Assembly (NCBI GenBank): GCA_905233965.1
Contig: CAJOFG010000022.1
Coordinates: 1 to 21,630, forward strand
Reading direction: 5' to 3'
DNA length: 21,630 bases
From: an uncultured Selenomonadaceae bacterium
Lineage (GTDB): Bacteria > Bacillota > Negativicutes > Selenomonadales > Selenomonadaceae
Shown: in pieces, positions 1 through 7,181 of the stretch
Numbering within the stretch: position 1 is the first letter of the stretch
How the letters are laid out: each line of letters opens with the position of its first letter
The notes under the pieces: model-generated
What the model was told of the DNA's origin: nothing
The model's input: the letters and a program-made list of their open reading frames with translations, nothing else
Databases searched by the model: none
Program-made: the position numbers and the translations under genes

Positions 1-122
1 ATTTTGACTTTGGCAGGGTCACGGCGCGTGAAGACCGCCACGAGTTCAGTATCGGGATTTTCTTTTATGGCGCACTCCACGCCGCGTCCGAGGTTGCCGT
101 ATCCGACTATTCCTATTTTCAT
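1..122 (-). CDS. ddh: meso-diaminopimelate D-dehydrogenase (N-terminal 40 residues, cut by window edge)
   Basis: NADPH-dependent oxidoreductase that aminates tetrahydrodipicolinate directly to meso-diaminopimelate, giving lysine and peptidoglycan precursor in one step. Only the first ~40 codons are present. They read MKIGIVGYGNLGRGVE followed by an ELVAVFTRRDP stretch, which is the glycine-rich Rossmann start and the RRDP nucleotide-specificity segment typical of Ddh. The ATG at 120-122 is preceded by a clear AGGAGG site (on the minus strand) and by a TTGCGA/TATAAT promoter. The gene runs off the left edge, so catalytic residues cannot be checked. The family call rests on close resemblance of this N-terminus to known Ddh proteins. 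Another Rossmann dehydrogenase is possible but less likely. Confidence 0.85.
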   Translation of the reverse strand, partial: MKIGIVGYGNLGRGVECAIKENPDTELVAVFTRRDPAKVK

Positions 123-166
123 TAGTTATTGCCTCCTGTGAATAATAGTTTTCAATAGCGAAACGC

Positions 167-194
167 ATTATAACATAAAAGTTAGACTTCGCAA
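167..194 (-). promoter_or_regulatory. Sigma-A-type promoter for ddh
   Basis: On the minus strand, TTGCGA (189-194) is followed after 16 bp by a perfect TATAAT (167-172), about 45 bp upstream of the ddh ATG. It lies between the stop of the metalloprotease gene and ddh, so ddh is probably transcribed on its own. Confidence 0.7.
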
Positions 195-226
195 GATTTT
201 TGCTACATGAATACAATATAATTGGC

Positions 227-1195
227 TCAGAAAGTTCCCGCCTTGACGGAATTTGAATTTTGTTTGGCGAGCCAGCGCAGGAACATGTAACCTGCCGCGT
301 AGGATAAAGAATCTCCTGTGCCCCGGTTCATATCGGTCAATTTGATGCTCAAATGGTTGTAGTCATTTGCTAAAGCTTTTATTTCATTGGTTCGGAAATC
401 GTCGATACCGTGAATAAGTTCAGCAGTGCCTTCAGTGATAAATTGAGGCAACTCCCAGAAACGATTCTTAAACTTGCTCATCATTATGGCATGTACGGTT
501 TCGTGAGCGACGGTTCTGTCCAGGTAACCTTGCCCATTTGGACTGGTGCAGTTATAGTCATCGGACTTAAAGCTGTTGTAGTAATCCAGATTGACAGCTA
601 TCTTAATGCCGTCACGGTAGTAATCGGTAGTTGCCAGGTAACCGGTGCCGTTTTCAAATAGCAGATAGATTTTTTTCAGCGTTGCATTGGAGTCGGCAAA
701 GCTGTAGCCGTAAGATTCATCGATAAGTTTGACAATATTTGGCATCCACCACGTGTAGGCGCAATCCATTATGTGTTGCTTATCGTTGGTTACTGTGCCC
801 ACATCAGTGTAATTGACAATTAAGTTGGAGTCCTTGTTATCGTACCAAACGCGATAACTGTCATATTCGGAGCCTAATCTTAGCTTTGAGCCGCTCTCTT
901 TAATGACTGACTTGGCGGTCTTTAGAACTCCGCCTGCGTCTGCCCCACTAATTGCGCCCGTGTCTTCGTTGTTCAAGAAGATACCGCATTTTTCCTTCAA
1001 GAAAGCGTTACCATTACCTTTGTACGTCGCGCATTGGTTCACCATATCTTGAACGGATTTATCAATAGTTGTGCATTTGTTGTTTGTAACGCCTCTGACG
1101 GCTTTGTTCAGCATGGTCATTGCGTTACAAGAGAGATTCTTGTCCAGAATTGACATGAAATTTTTGACGACGTCTTGTTGCGTAACGATTTTCAT
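227..1195 (-). CDS. Putative HExxH zinc metalloprotease (peptidase-MA/gluzincin-like)
   Basis: 322-residue protein of unrecognised exact family. The C-terminal half carries AHETVHAIMMS (H231, E232, H235) and, 19 residues after the second His, an LPQFITEGTAEL segment with E255. This HExxH...EG arrangement is that of gluzincin or peptidase-MA-like proteases, where two His and the distal Glu bind zinc. The N-terminal ~100 residues are a separate region with several Cys and no recognisable motif. There is no Sec signal peptide and no membrane segment, so it is either cytoplasmic or exported by a non-Sec route. The reading frame extends upstream to 1276, but the start at 1195 is chosen because GGAGG lies 7 bases before that ATG and the promoter at 1242-1269 would otherwise be inside the gene. 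Substrate is unknown. Confidence 0.65.
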   Translation of the reverse strand: MKIVTQQDVVKNFMSILDKNLSCNAMTMLNKAVRGVTNNKCTTIDKSVQDMVNQCATYKGNGNAFLKEKCGIFLNNEDTGAISGADAGGVLKTAKSVIKESGSKLRLGSEYDSYRVWYDNKDSNLIVNYTDVGTVTNDKQHIMDCAYTWWMPNIVKLIDESYGYSFADSNATLKKIYLLFENGTGYLATTDYYRDGIKIAVNLDYYNSFKSDDYNCTSPNGQGYLDRTVAHETVHAIMMSKFKNRFWELPQFITEGTAELIHGIDDFRTNEIKALANDYNHLSIKLTDMNRGTGDSLSYAAGYMFLRWLAKQNSNSVKAGTF

Positions 1196-1241
1196 TTTAA
1201 ATTCCTCCATAGGGTCAAAATAAAAAAAACTTCCTGGCGGT

Positions 1242-1269
1242 ATTGTAGCGGGACTAAAATTTTTTACAA
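1242..1269 (-). promoter_or_regulatory. Promoter for the metalloprotease gene
   Basis: Minus-strand TTGTAA (1264-1269), 16-bp spacer, TACAAT (1242-1247), about 47 bp upstream of the ATG chosen at 1195. Supports the shorter protein start. Confidence 0.5.
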
Positions 1270-1306
1270 TGCCCAAAGCATTTTCTTAGAAAACTTTAAC
1301 TTAAGC

Positions 1307-1335
1307 TTGACGGGGAAAAGCAGGTGTGCTATTAT
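1307..1335 (+). promoter_or_regulatory. Promoter for tRNA-Glu
   Basis: TTGACG (1307-1312), exact 17-bp spacer, TATTAT (1330-1335), ending 15 bases before the first base of the mature tRNA. Both position and consensus quality fit a strong sigma-A stable-RNA promoter. Confidence 0.8.
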
Positions 1336-1350
1336 GCGGCGCAGTGATTA

Positions 1351-1425
1351 GGCGCCTTCGTCAAGTGGTTAAGACACCGCCCTCTCACGGCGGGTTCAAG
1401 GGTTCGAATCCCTTAGGCGTCACCA
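1351..1425 (+). tRNA. tRNA-Glu (anticodon CTC)
   Basis: 75-nt cloverleaf with encoded CCA. The acceptor stem pairs GGCGCCT with AGGCGTC (one G-U). The anticodon stem pairs CCGCC (1377-1381) with GGCGG around loop CTCTCAC, giving anticodon CTC at 1384-1386. The T-arm contains GGTTCGAATCC. The D-loop, anticodon stem and CACGGCGG segment match bacterial tRNA-Glu. It is a lone tRNA with its own promoter and terminator. CTC reads GAG only, so a TTC isoacceptor must be encoded elsewhere. Confidence 0.96.
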
Positions 1426-1443
1426 AACATTGAAAATTCCCAA

Positions 1444-1470
1444 GGGCGATGCGTGAGGCATCGTCCTTTT
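1444..1470 (+). terminator. Rho-independent terminator of the tRNA-Glu unit
   Basis: GGGCGATGC (1444-1452), loop GTGAG, GCATCGTCC (1458-1466), then TTTT. Nine-pair stem with one G-U pair, 18 bases after the tRNA CCA. Confidence 0.75.
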
Positions 1471-1532
1471 GCGTTAAGTAGCTGAACGTAATTTTTCAAG
1501 GGATTCGGCACTGAATAATTTTTTCTTCTCTT

Positions 1533-2685
1533 TCAATGCGTCGCGCTCCCTTCGTCCAAATTCACGTCAACCGCCATTCCTTCGGAAAGTCCGCTTGTTT
1601 CGGAAGTAATTACGATGTCGCCGGGATTCAGTCCGGAAACAATTTCGATATAACTTCCGTCATTTGCTCCGGCAACAATTTTCCGACGTTTCAAAACGCC
1701 TTCCTCAAATACGAATACCGAACTGTTTTGGTCGTCAATCATAGATTCGAGAGGAACGACAAGACAACTTTGCGGCGAATTTAAAACCACGGAAACTTTT
1801 TGATAAAATCCCGGTTCGAGCAACTCCGTCGAATTGTCAACTTCAAAACTGACTTGTCGGGTGGTTGCGGGTTCTCCGGGCGGCGGCGAAATATCCGAAA
1901 CGGTCGCGGAAAAAATTTCGTCAGTACCCATGTTCCCGGTTTTATTTTTTGAGCCGTAAACTCTGACAAAATCTTCTCCGTGATTGAAGGTGACTTTCAA
2001 AATTTGCCCTACGGAAATTTTGTTGCTCATCTTGTCTTCAATCGGAGCGTTGAAATAAAGTTTTTGGAAATTCCCGACGAGCGCAACCGGAGTGCCGGCG
2101 GAAACGTATGAGCCGAGCTGACGGTAAAATTTCAAAACTTCCCCGCTTACCGGAGATGTAACGACCTTCCGCGAATCCTCGTGCGGTGGCGTTCATCAAT
2201 TTCGCTTCGGCGGATTTCAATTCGGCGACGGCTTCCTCAAATCTTTCTTTCGGCACGGCATCACGCGCCACAAGTCTTTCATACCGTCCGTAATTGTTTC
2301 GCGCACGGGCAAGCAAAGCCTCAGCCTCCAAAATGTCGCTGTCCGCCTGTTTGATTTTCAGCGCGATTGTTTCGTTGGAAAGATTTATAATCGGGTCGCC
2401 GGCTTGAACTTGAGAATTTTTTTGAACAAATTCCTGCGTTATTCGTCCGTCAATCAGCGCGACAACGTCCGTTATCTCAGAAGAATTTATGTTTATCAAA
2501 CTCAATTCGATAACCGGATAAATTTCGGCAACTTTCGCCTTCGTCCCCTGAAGGAGCAGACGATTTCCCGCCATGCGATCCGTTATTTGATTTTCACTGC
2601 GTCGGTTCAAATAAACTCCGTAAGCCAGGAGCATGAAAATGATGCAAACGATAAAGCCGATGCCGAAGTAAAAAGGTTTTTTCAT
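1533..2685 (-). pseudogene. HlyD/AcrA-type periplasmic adaptor (membrane fusion protein), frameshifted
   Basis: Adaptor subunits bridge an inner-membrane transporter and a TolC-type channel across the periplasm. The first reading frame (from ATG 2685) has a short basic start, a membrane segment at about residues 6-26, a lipoyl-like strand region and an alpha-helical hairpin rich in Glu/Ala/Lys. It then loses homology after ..AEAKLMNAT. A second frame picks up at about 2168 with KVVTSPVSGEVLKFYRQLGS, the returning lipoyl half, followed by beta-barrel and membrane-proximal domains to the stop at 1533. One surplus base (or two missing) between 2166 and 2190 explains the break; joined, the protein would be about 383 residues. 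The start is backed by GAGGTCGC a few bases upstream. No pump gene sits beside it. The break may be a sequence error, in which case the gene is intact. Confidence 0.8.
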
Positions 2686-2701
2686 AAAGCGACCTCATCA
2701 G

Positions 2702-2773
2702 AAAAATTTTTTGAAAAATTTTTGTAATACTTTTTCCCCGAAGGTGTATATAATTTCAGAAAGAAAAATTTTT
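2702..2773. repeat. Cluster of three A-tract/T-tract palindromes around a promoter
   Basis: A5T6 at 2702-2712, A5T5 at 2714-2723 and A5T5 at 2764-2773 flank the divergent region between the adaptor gene and the small gene. The first two centres are ~12 bp apart, about one helical turn. AnTn tracts of this kind bend DNA and narrow the minor groove. Similar tracts recur elsewhere in the window (8378-8388, 18149-18160, 19707-19720, 20347-20358). Confidence 0.6.
2745..2754 (+). promoter_or_regulatory. Probable -10 element of the small gene at 2790
   Basis: TATAAT (2749-2754) with a TG dinucleotide just upstream (2745-2746), about 35 bp before the ATG. No good -35 is found at 16-18 bp; the nearest TTGTAA (2722-2727) is 21 bp away. 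An extended -10 promoter or activator dependence is possible. Confidence 0.5.
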
Positions 2774-2789
2774 AAAGGAGTTGAAAAAA

Positions 2790-2975
2790 ATGGATCTCGA
2801 ACAAAGATTTCAAGAAACCGATTTTTCCGGATTGAGCAAAGTTCGCGAAAGTCTTTTCGACAAACTGATTGAAAGACGCGCCGAAAAAATCGAATTGGAC
2901 GCGGAAGACCTCGAATTTCTCGCGGCGGCGGGAAACGGACAACCTCCCAAACATCTCAAAAGAAAGAGCAGATAA
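2790..2975 (+). CDS. Small protein of unknown function (61 residues)
   Basis: Not recognised. The start is the ATG at 2790, nine bases after AAAGGAG (2774-2780). The in-frame TTG at 2781 touches the ribosome-binding site and is rejected. The protein opens MDLEQRFQETDFSGLSK, has a charged amphipathic middle (RESLFDKLIERRAEK), then ELDAEDLEFLAAAGN and a basic tail PPKHLKRKSR. There is no Cys, no signal peptide and no membrane segment. The acidic helix ending in a small-residue AAAG step resembles the general layout of leader peptides of exported or modified peptides, but this is only a resemblance. It is encoded on the opposite strand between a TolC-family gene and an adaptor gene, with its own -10 element and terminator. 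Strong expression signals and length make it a credible real gene. Confidence 0.6.
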   Translation: MDLEQRFQETDFSGLSKVRESLFDKLIERRAEKIELDAEDLEFLAAAGNGQPPKHLKRKSR

Positions 2976-2988
2976 ATTTTTTTCAAAG

Positions 2989-3014
2989 CTGGTTGCAAAT
3001 CAACCGGTTTTTTT
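2989..3014 (+). terminator. Rho-independent terminator of the small gene
   Basis: CTGGTTG (2989-2995), loop CAAAT, CAACCGG (3001-3007), then seven T. It starts 14 bases after the small gene's stop and its T-run touches the stop codon of the convergent TolC-family gene. Confidence 0.8.
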
Positions 3015-4411
3015 CATTCCGGCGTTGAACCGATTTCGGATTCTTTAAGTGCCTCGTCGGAATTTTTCCCGTCTCTCTGCGCGGCGACGTAGTCCGGAAC
3101 ATCGTTATCAACCGGTATTCCCATACTTTTTTCCAGCGTGTAAATCGCCACGTTGTAACTGTAAAGCGCGTCGGAATAATTTGTTCGCGCTTCGGAAAGT
3201 TTATCTTGAGCGTACATTACGTCCAAATTTGTACCGACACCTTCAATGTATCGGAGTTGGCAAAGGTCATATTCTTCCCGCGCTTCCGATACGGCGATAC
3301 CGGATGTCTTGATATTTTCTTCAGCCGCCTTCAAATCCGTGTACGCCTCATACACTTCAAGACGAACGGTTTCAAATTTATTTTTCGCGACCGACTCCGC
3401 AGATTTCAATTTTGCTTGCAAATCTTTGACGCTTGCGTCAGTCACTCCGTTATCGAAAATATTCCACGATACATCAATCCCGATTCCCCATGAATTGAGA
3501 TTGTTCGTCTTAAAAAATTTGTCGCCCTCCGTATTTCTTTTTGCCACCGCATCGACGGCGGGACGTGTTTGGGCTTTCGCTTCCTCAACCGCATATTTCG
3601 CCTGTTCGACGGCGTAAAGCGTCGAAAAATAATCCGGGCGATTTTGTTCTGCGTATTCCAAGCAGTCCGTCAAAATTAAATCGTTCTCCGTGTAGGAAAG
3701 TTCTTCATCGACGATTAACGGATTCTCCGCCGGGAAACCCATTAACTTGTTCAAAGTCGCCAACGCTTTTTTATAATCCGCTCTTGCCGAAGTCCATCTC
3801 TGTTTTGAATTTGCCAACGCAACGGAGGTTGCCAAAATATCTGAACGGGCGACGACTCCTTCCTTGTATTGAATTGTCGAACGCGACAAATGCTCCTGCA
3901 AAGTTTTCATCTCTTCTTCGTAAATATAAATCGTATACTTGCAACGAAGAATATCGTAATAAGCGTTTGCCGTCTGCGACCTTATCGACTGCTTGGTATC
4001 TTCAAGTGTCAAATCCGCTTCGTTCAGCGCAAATTCTCTTTGCCGACGAAGATTTTTTAATTGCCCGCCCCTGTAAAGCGGAAAAGTAATTCGGAACTCA
4101 TGATTAAAAGTATTTCGGAGCGGCAAGCCGGGAATATTTTCATCTTCGTTCGGCAGCGAAGAATTTTTTCCGCGTTCGCCGGTGAATGTGTAATTCACAT
4201 TAAAGCCGGATTGTCTGCGCGCTTGCGACAACTGCCACCGTGCCGATTCGCGTTCTTGTCTGCTCTGTTCGATTTCGGGATTATTTTTCAAGGCAAAGTA
4301 AATACTTTTTTCCAAGTCCACCGATAAAACTTCCGGCTCTTCGTCGGCAAAAGCAACATTAAAAAAATTCATGCCCAGGACGAAAGTCAACGCCGCCATT
4401 TTAAATTTCAA
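3014..4411 (-). CDS. TolC-family outer-membrane channel protein
   Basis: Outer-membrane factor that forms the exit duct of tripartite efflux or type I secretion systems. 465 residues, normal for the family. Residues 1-22 form a Sec signal peptide (hydrophobic core, VAFA-DEEPE cleavage region). Two internal repeats of long coiled-coil helices follow: about residues 30-225, including VDLEKSIYFALKNNPEIEQS, and about 235-430, including LRYIEGVGTNLDVMYAQDKL, the typical second-repeat signature. The start codon is TTG at 4409-4411, supported by AGGTGA seven bases upstream; the next in-frame ATG is too far from it. It lies 27 bases downstream of the DUF2939-like gene on the same strand, so the two are probably co-transcribed. 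Its usual partner, the adaptor gene, lies 330 bases further on but is separated by the small opposite-strand gene. Confidence 0.9.
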   Translation of the reverse strand: MKFKMAALTFVLGMNFFNVAFADEEPEVLSVDLEKSIYFALKNNPEIEQSRQERESARWQLSQARRQSGFNVNYTFTGERGKNSSLPNEDENIPGLPLRNTFNHEFRITFPLYRGGQLKNLRRQREFALNEADLTLEDTKQSIRSQTANAYYDILRCKYTIYIYEEEMKTLQEHLSRSTIQYKEGVVARSDILATSVALANSKQRWTSARADYKKALATLNKLMGFPAENPLIVDEELSYTENDLILTDCLEYAEQNRPDYFSTLYAVEQAKYAVEEAKAQTRPAVDAVAKRNTEGDKFFKTNNLNSWGIGIDVSWNIFDNGVTDASVKDLQAKLKSAESVAKNKFETVRLEVYEAYTDLKAAEENIKTSGIAVSEAREEYDLCQLRYIEGVGTNLDVMYAQDKLSEARTNYSDALYSYNVAIYTLEKSMGIPVDNDVPDYVAAQRDGKNSDEALKESEIGSTPE

Positions 4412-4438
4412 AAAAATTCACCTGCCGATAAAAAAATA

Positions 4439-5614
4439 TCACGGGGGAGTCGGAACGATTTTTGCGACGGCAGAACTGTGAACGACTTCCTCAATTCGTC
4501 TGTCCAAAGTCAATTCCTGTTTGTGCAAACTCTCCGCCGTGTCAAAAAAAGTCGTGTTGTTTTCCGTCAATCCGTTTGCGTAATATTGCCAAGCCAAAAT
4601 TGTGACCGAAGTCGATTCTTTTCTCAAGTCGGCGAGAAATTGCGCACCGTTCGGAACGAAAACGGAGTCCAACTCCGCTTGCCGATTTTCCAGCGTCGGA
4701 ATTATCGTGTGGTTTATGAAGTCGGCGATTTTAATTCTCTGCGCGCCACTCATAATGCCGCCCGCCGTCCTCTGCATGACTATGAAACTGCTTTGCTGTC
4801 CGGCGAAAACATTGTTGTAGCGATTTACAATTTCCTGCGTGCTTTCAATGTAAGTTGCCAAACCCTGTTTCAAAATCGGGGACACCGCATCAAGATATTC
4901 CCGGTAATTGTCAACGCTGATGACTTTCCATTCGCTCGCGCCCAAACTGAAACTTATTCCCGGAAATTTCCACGTCGTCCCGAAAAGTTCAAAAGAAAAA
5001 CTTCCGACTTGCCAACCGACGTTGCCGAAATTTTCCAGCGTGACTTTCAGCGTAAAAGGTGTTTGCGAATAATCTTCGACAACTTTTATATCTGCCGTCG
5101 CCCGGTTGCCCAAATGCTCCACGTTTTCCGCGTCAACAATCGTCGTGTGCCGAATCAAACTTCTTTCCAAAAGTAAATCGAAGTCAATTCCGAGTTGTCG
5201 TCCTTTCAAAATATCTTCCGGCAAAGTCCATTTCCCGGTCGTCAGCCGCGTATTTATAATTTCGATTGCGCCCTTGCACATTTGCGGACGAATCAGAACG
5301 TAAAAATTTTCAAAAAGGGATCTGTCCCTGTCGGAAAGTGCGGTATCGTATTTAAACAAGTCAGAAGTCAAATCGTCGTAAGCTTTCGTCATGACGGAGG
5401 AAAAATCTATTCGTTCGGAAAATTTTTCCGCGTCGCCTTCATGCAGTGCATCTATCGCTTGCCTTATCGAATAATCCGGCGTTTTCGTGTAACTGGTGAA
5501 ATACCAAATTACACAGCCGGAAACGAAAAAAATTAAAAATGCGACGAACAGTCCTTCCAAACGTCTGCGCCGTCGCCGCGCCGCAAGTCTTTTTCTCCAA
5601 GTATAATCGTCCAT
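4439..5614 (-). CDS. Membrane-anchored protein, DUF2939-like, function unknown
   Basis: 391 residues. Not confidently recognised; a weak match to the DUF2939 pattern is suggested by the segment just after the membrane helix (TPDYSIRQAIDALHEGDAEK, then F..RIDFSSVM). Residues ~8-20 are extremely basic (KRLAARRRRRRLEG), followed by one hydrophobic segment at about 21-43 (FVAFLIFFVSGCVIWYF). By the positive-inside rule the large C-terminal part is periplasmic. A region at about 190-270 looks beta-rich and a helical region follows. The frame is open up to 5743, but the ATG at 5614 has GGGAG six bases upstream and lies after the promoter at 5672-5701, so it is chosen. It heads a two-gene unit with the TolC-family gene, which hints at an envelope role; that is inference. 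Confidence 0.7.
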   Translation of the reverse strand: MDDYTWRKRLAARRRRRRLEGLFVAFLIFFVSGCVIWYFTSYTKTPDYSIRQAIDALHEGDAEKFSERIDFSSVMTKAYDDLTSDLFKYDTALSDRDRSLFENFYVLIRPQMCKGAIEIINTRLTTGKWTLPEDILKGRQLGIDFDLLLERSLIRHTTIVDAENVEHLGNRATADIKVVEDYSQTPFTLKVTLENFGNVGWQVGSFSFELFGTTWKFPGISFSLGASEWKVISVDNYREYLDAVSPILKQGLATYIESTQEIVNRYNNVFAGQQSSFIVMQRTAGGIMSGAQRIKIADFINHTIIPTLENRQAELDSVFVPNGAQFLADLRKESTSVTILAWQYYANGLTENNTTFFDTAESLHKQELTLDRRIEEVVHSSAVAKIVPTPP

Positions 5615-5671
5615 AAAAACTCCCGAAGGCGCAACAAAAAATATCGCGCCAAAAAATTTTGAATGCGGTAC

Positions 5672-5701
5672 ATTATACTCAATCACGATAAAGTTATTCA
5701 A
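5672..5701 (-). promoter_or_regulatory. Promoter of the DUF2939-like/TolC unit
   Basis: Minus-strand TTGAAT (5696-5701), 18-bp spacer, perfect TATAAT (5672-5677), 58 bp upstream of the ATG at 5614. Confidence 0.65.
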
Positions 5702-5767
5702 GAAAAAAATTTTCAAGCTTAAAGCCTGACATAATCGGCACATAATTTTTAAGTAAAACTCAATCGA

Positions 5768-5801
5768 GTGCCGCCGGGATGCAACGTCACGTTGCCGGCA
5801 C
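5768..5801. repeat. Interrupted inverted repeat upstream of glgC
   Basis: GTGCCG (5768-5773), seven unpaired bases, GCAACGT (5781-5787), C, ACGTTGC (5789-5795), CGGCAC (5796-5801). The inner 15-bp GCAACGT-C-ACGTTGC is a perfect palindrome, of operator-like size. It lies in the divergent spacer between the DUF2939-like gene and glgC. It is followed by an A-run rather than a T-run in the plus direction, so it is not a terminator toward glgC. No convincing promoter for glgC is seen; the best candidate is a weak CTGAAA/TATACG pair at 5839-5868. Confidence 0.6.
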
Positions 5802-5960
5802 GAAAAAAAATCTCTTATTGACTGAAAATTATTTTTTTCTGAAACTTTCGGAAGGAATTTTTTATACGGTGTAGAAAATATCTGATAAAGACGGGTGGCT
5901 TTGTGTTGCCCATGAAAGGTTTTAGTGCGTTGAACTTTTTAATCCGGGAGGGGAATGTTT

Positions 5961-7091
5961 ATGAGAAAGACAGAGTGCTTGGGAATGATTCTGGCCGGCG
6001 GTCAGGGAAGTCGTCTTAAGGCTTTGACAAAAACGGTTGCAAAACCGGCAGTTCCGTTCGGCGGCAAATATCGCATTATCGATTTTCCGCTCAGTAACTG
6101 CGTAAACTCGGGAATTACCAAAGTCGGTGTTCTGACTCAGTATAAACCGTTTGAACTTCACAACTATCTCGGCGCGGGCAGTGCTTGGGATCTCGACCGC
6201 ATTGACGGCGGCGTTTTCATCTTGCCCCCTTACGCTCGCGAAAAAGGTGCGGATTGGTATCGCGGCACCGCCGATGCAATTTATCAAAATTTAAATTTCA
6301 TCGACCTTACCGATCCGGATTACGTTCTCATTCTTTCCGGCGATCACATTTACACGATGGATTATTCCTGGATGCTTGAAGCCCACAAACAAAACAACGC
6401 GGACATTACAATCGGCGTATTTGAAGTTCCTTGGGAAGAAGCTCCCCGTTTCGGAATTATGGTCACCGACAAAGAGACCGGACGCATTACCGAATTTCAG
6501 GAGAAACCGAAAGACCCGAAATCAAATCTCGCGTCGATGGGCATTTACATCTTCTCGAAACCTTTCCTCAAAAAATATCTCGAAGAGGACGGCGTAAATG
6601 AAAATTCCACTCACGACTTCGGAAACGATTTGATCCCGAAAATGCTTGCCGACGGCGCACGTCTTTTCTCCTACGCTTTCGACGGTTACTGGAAAGATGT
6701 CGGAACGATTGAAAGTCTTTGGCAGGCGAATATGGACTTGCTCCAAGAGAATCCGCCTTTTGAACTTAACGGCGACTGGAAAATTTATTCCTCCAACCCG
6801 TCAATGCCTCCGCATTACATCGGACCGGACGGCGAAGTCAAAAAATCTATGGTTACGGAAGGCGCGCAGATTTTCGGCACTGTCGAACAGTCCGTGATTT
6901 TCTCCGGCGTTAAAATCGGCAAAGGCGCGAAAGTTACCAACTCGGTTGTTCTTCCCTTTACGAAGATTGAGGACGGCGCAGTCGTTGACCATGCAATTCT
7001 CGCTCAGGACGTTGTCATAAAAGCCGGCGCAAAAGTCGAAGGCAAAGAGGGAGAAATTGCGGTCATTGCCGAAGGTGACGTGGTCGGATAA
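5961..7091 (+). CDS. glgC: Glucose-1-phosphate adenylyltransferase (ADP-glucose pyrophosphorylase)
   Basis: Makes ADP-glucose from glucose-1-phosphate and ATP, the committed step of glycogen synthesis. 376 residues, usual length. The nucleotidyltransferase domain opens with [11 protein letters not shown] and continues with [20 protein letters not shown], the catalytic [11 protein letters not shown], the sugar-phosphate region [20 protein letters not shown] and [22 protein letters not shown]-terminal left-handed beta-helix (from about residue 285, [19 protein letters not shown]) follows. The ATG at 5961 is preferred over the ATG at 5955 because the GGGAGGGG site lies 7 bases before the former and almost touches the latter. 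First gene of the glg cluster; GlgD 90 bases downstream is its likely partner in a heteromer, as in other Firmicutes. Confidence 0.97.
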   Translation: MRKTECLGMILAGGQGSRLKALTKTVAKPAVPFGGKYRIIDFPLSNCVNSGITKVGVLTQYKPFELHNYLGAGSAWDLDRIDGGVFILPPYAREKGADWYRGTADAIYQNLNFIDLTDPDYVLILSGDHIYTMDYSWMLEAHKQNNADITIGVFEVPWEEAPRFGIMVTDKETGRITEFQEKPKDPKSNLASMGIYIFSKPFLKKYLEEDGVNENSTHDFGNDLIPKMLADGARLFSYAFDGYWKDVGTIESLWQANMDLLQENPPFELNGDWKIYSSNPSMPPHYIGPDGEVKKSMVTEGAQIFGTVEQSVIFSGVKIGKGAKVTNSVVLPFTKIEDGAVVDHAILAQDVVIKAGAKVEGKEGEIAVIAEGDVVG

Positions 7092-7111
7092 TTTGACGAT
7101 CTGAATTTTGC

Positions 7112-7161
7112 AACCGGATTGTCGGAAATTCTCCGGCAACTTCAACCGGTAACCGGCAACT
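7112..7161 (+). repeat. Short CCGG-centred repeats between glgC and glgD
   Basis: AACCGG occurs at 7112-7117, 7144-7149 and 7151-7156. CCGGCAACT occurs at 7133-7141 and 7153-7161. The central CCGGT-A-ACCGG (7146-7156) is a perfect palindrome. Could be an operator or RNA-processing hairpins; no T-run follows, so it is not an intrinsic terminator. Confidence 0.45.
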
Positions 7162-7181
7162 GAAATAGGAGGTGCCTGTAT

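Noticed and set aside
410..661. Plus-strand open frame of 83 codons
   Set aside because: It lies antisense inside the metalloprotease gene, with no ribosome-binding site and no recognisable protein pattern.
1351..1425. tRNA-Glu as an ochre suppressor explaining the in-frame TAA codons
   Set aside because: Its anticodon is CTC, which reads GAG and cannot read UAA.
1781..1969. Alternative minus-strand frame inside the adaptor gene
   Set aside because: The adaptor homology runs in the other frame throughout this stretch; it is not a second frameshift segment.
2781..2789. TTG at 2781 as start of the small protein
   Set aside because: It directly touches the AAAGGAG site; the ATG at 2790 has proper spacing.
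5818..5846. TTGACT at 5818 as the -35 of a glgC promoter
   Set aside because: No acceptable -10 lies 16-19 bp downstream.
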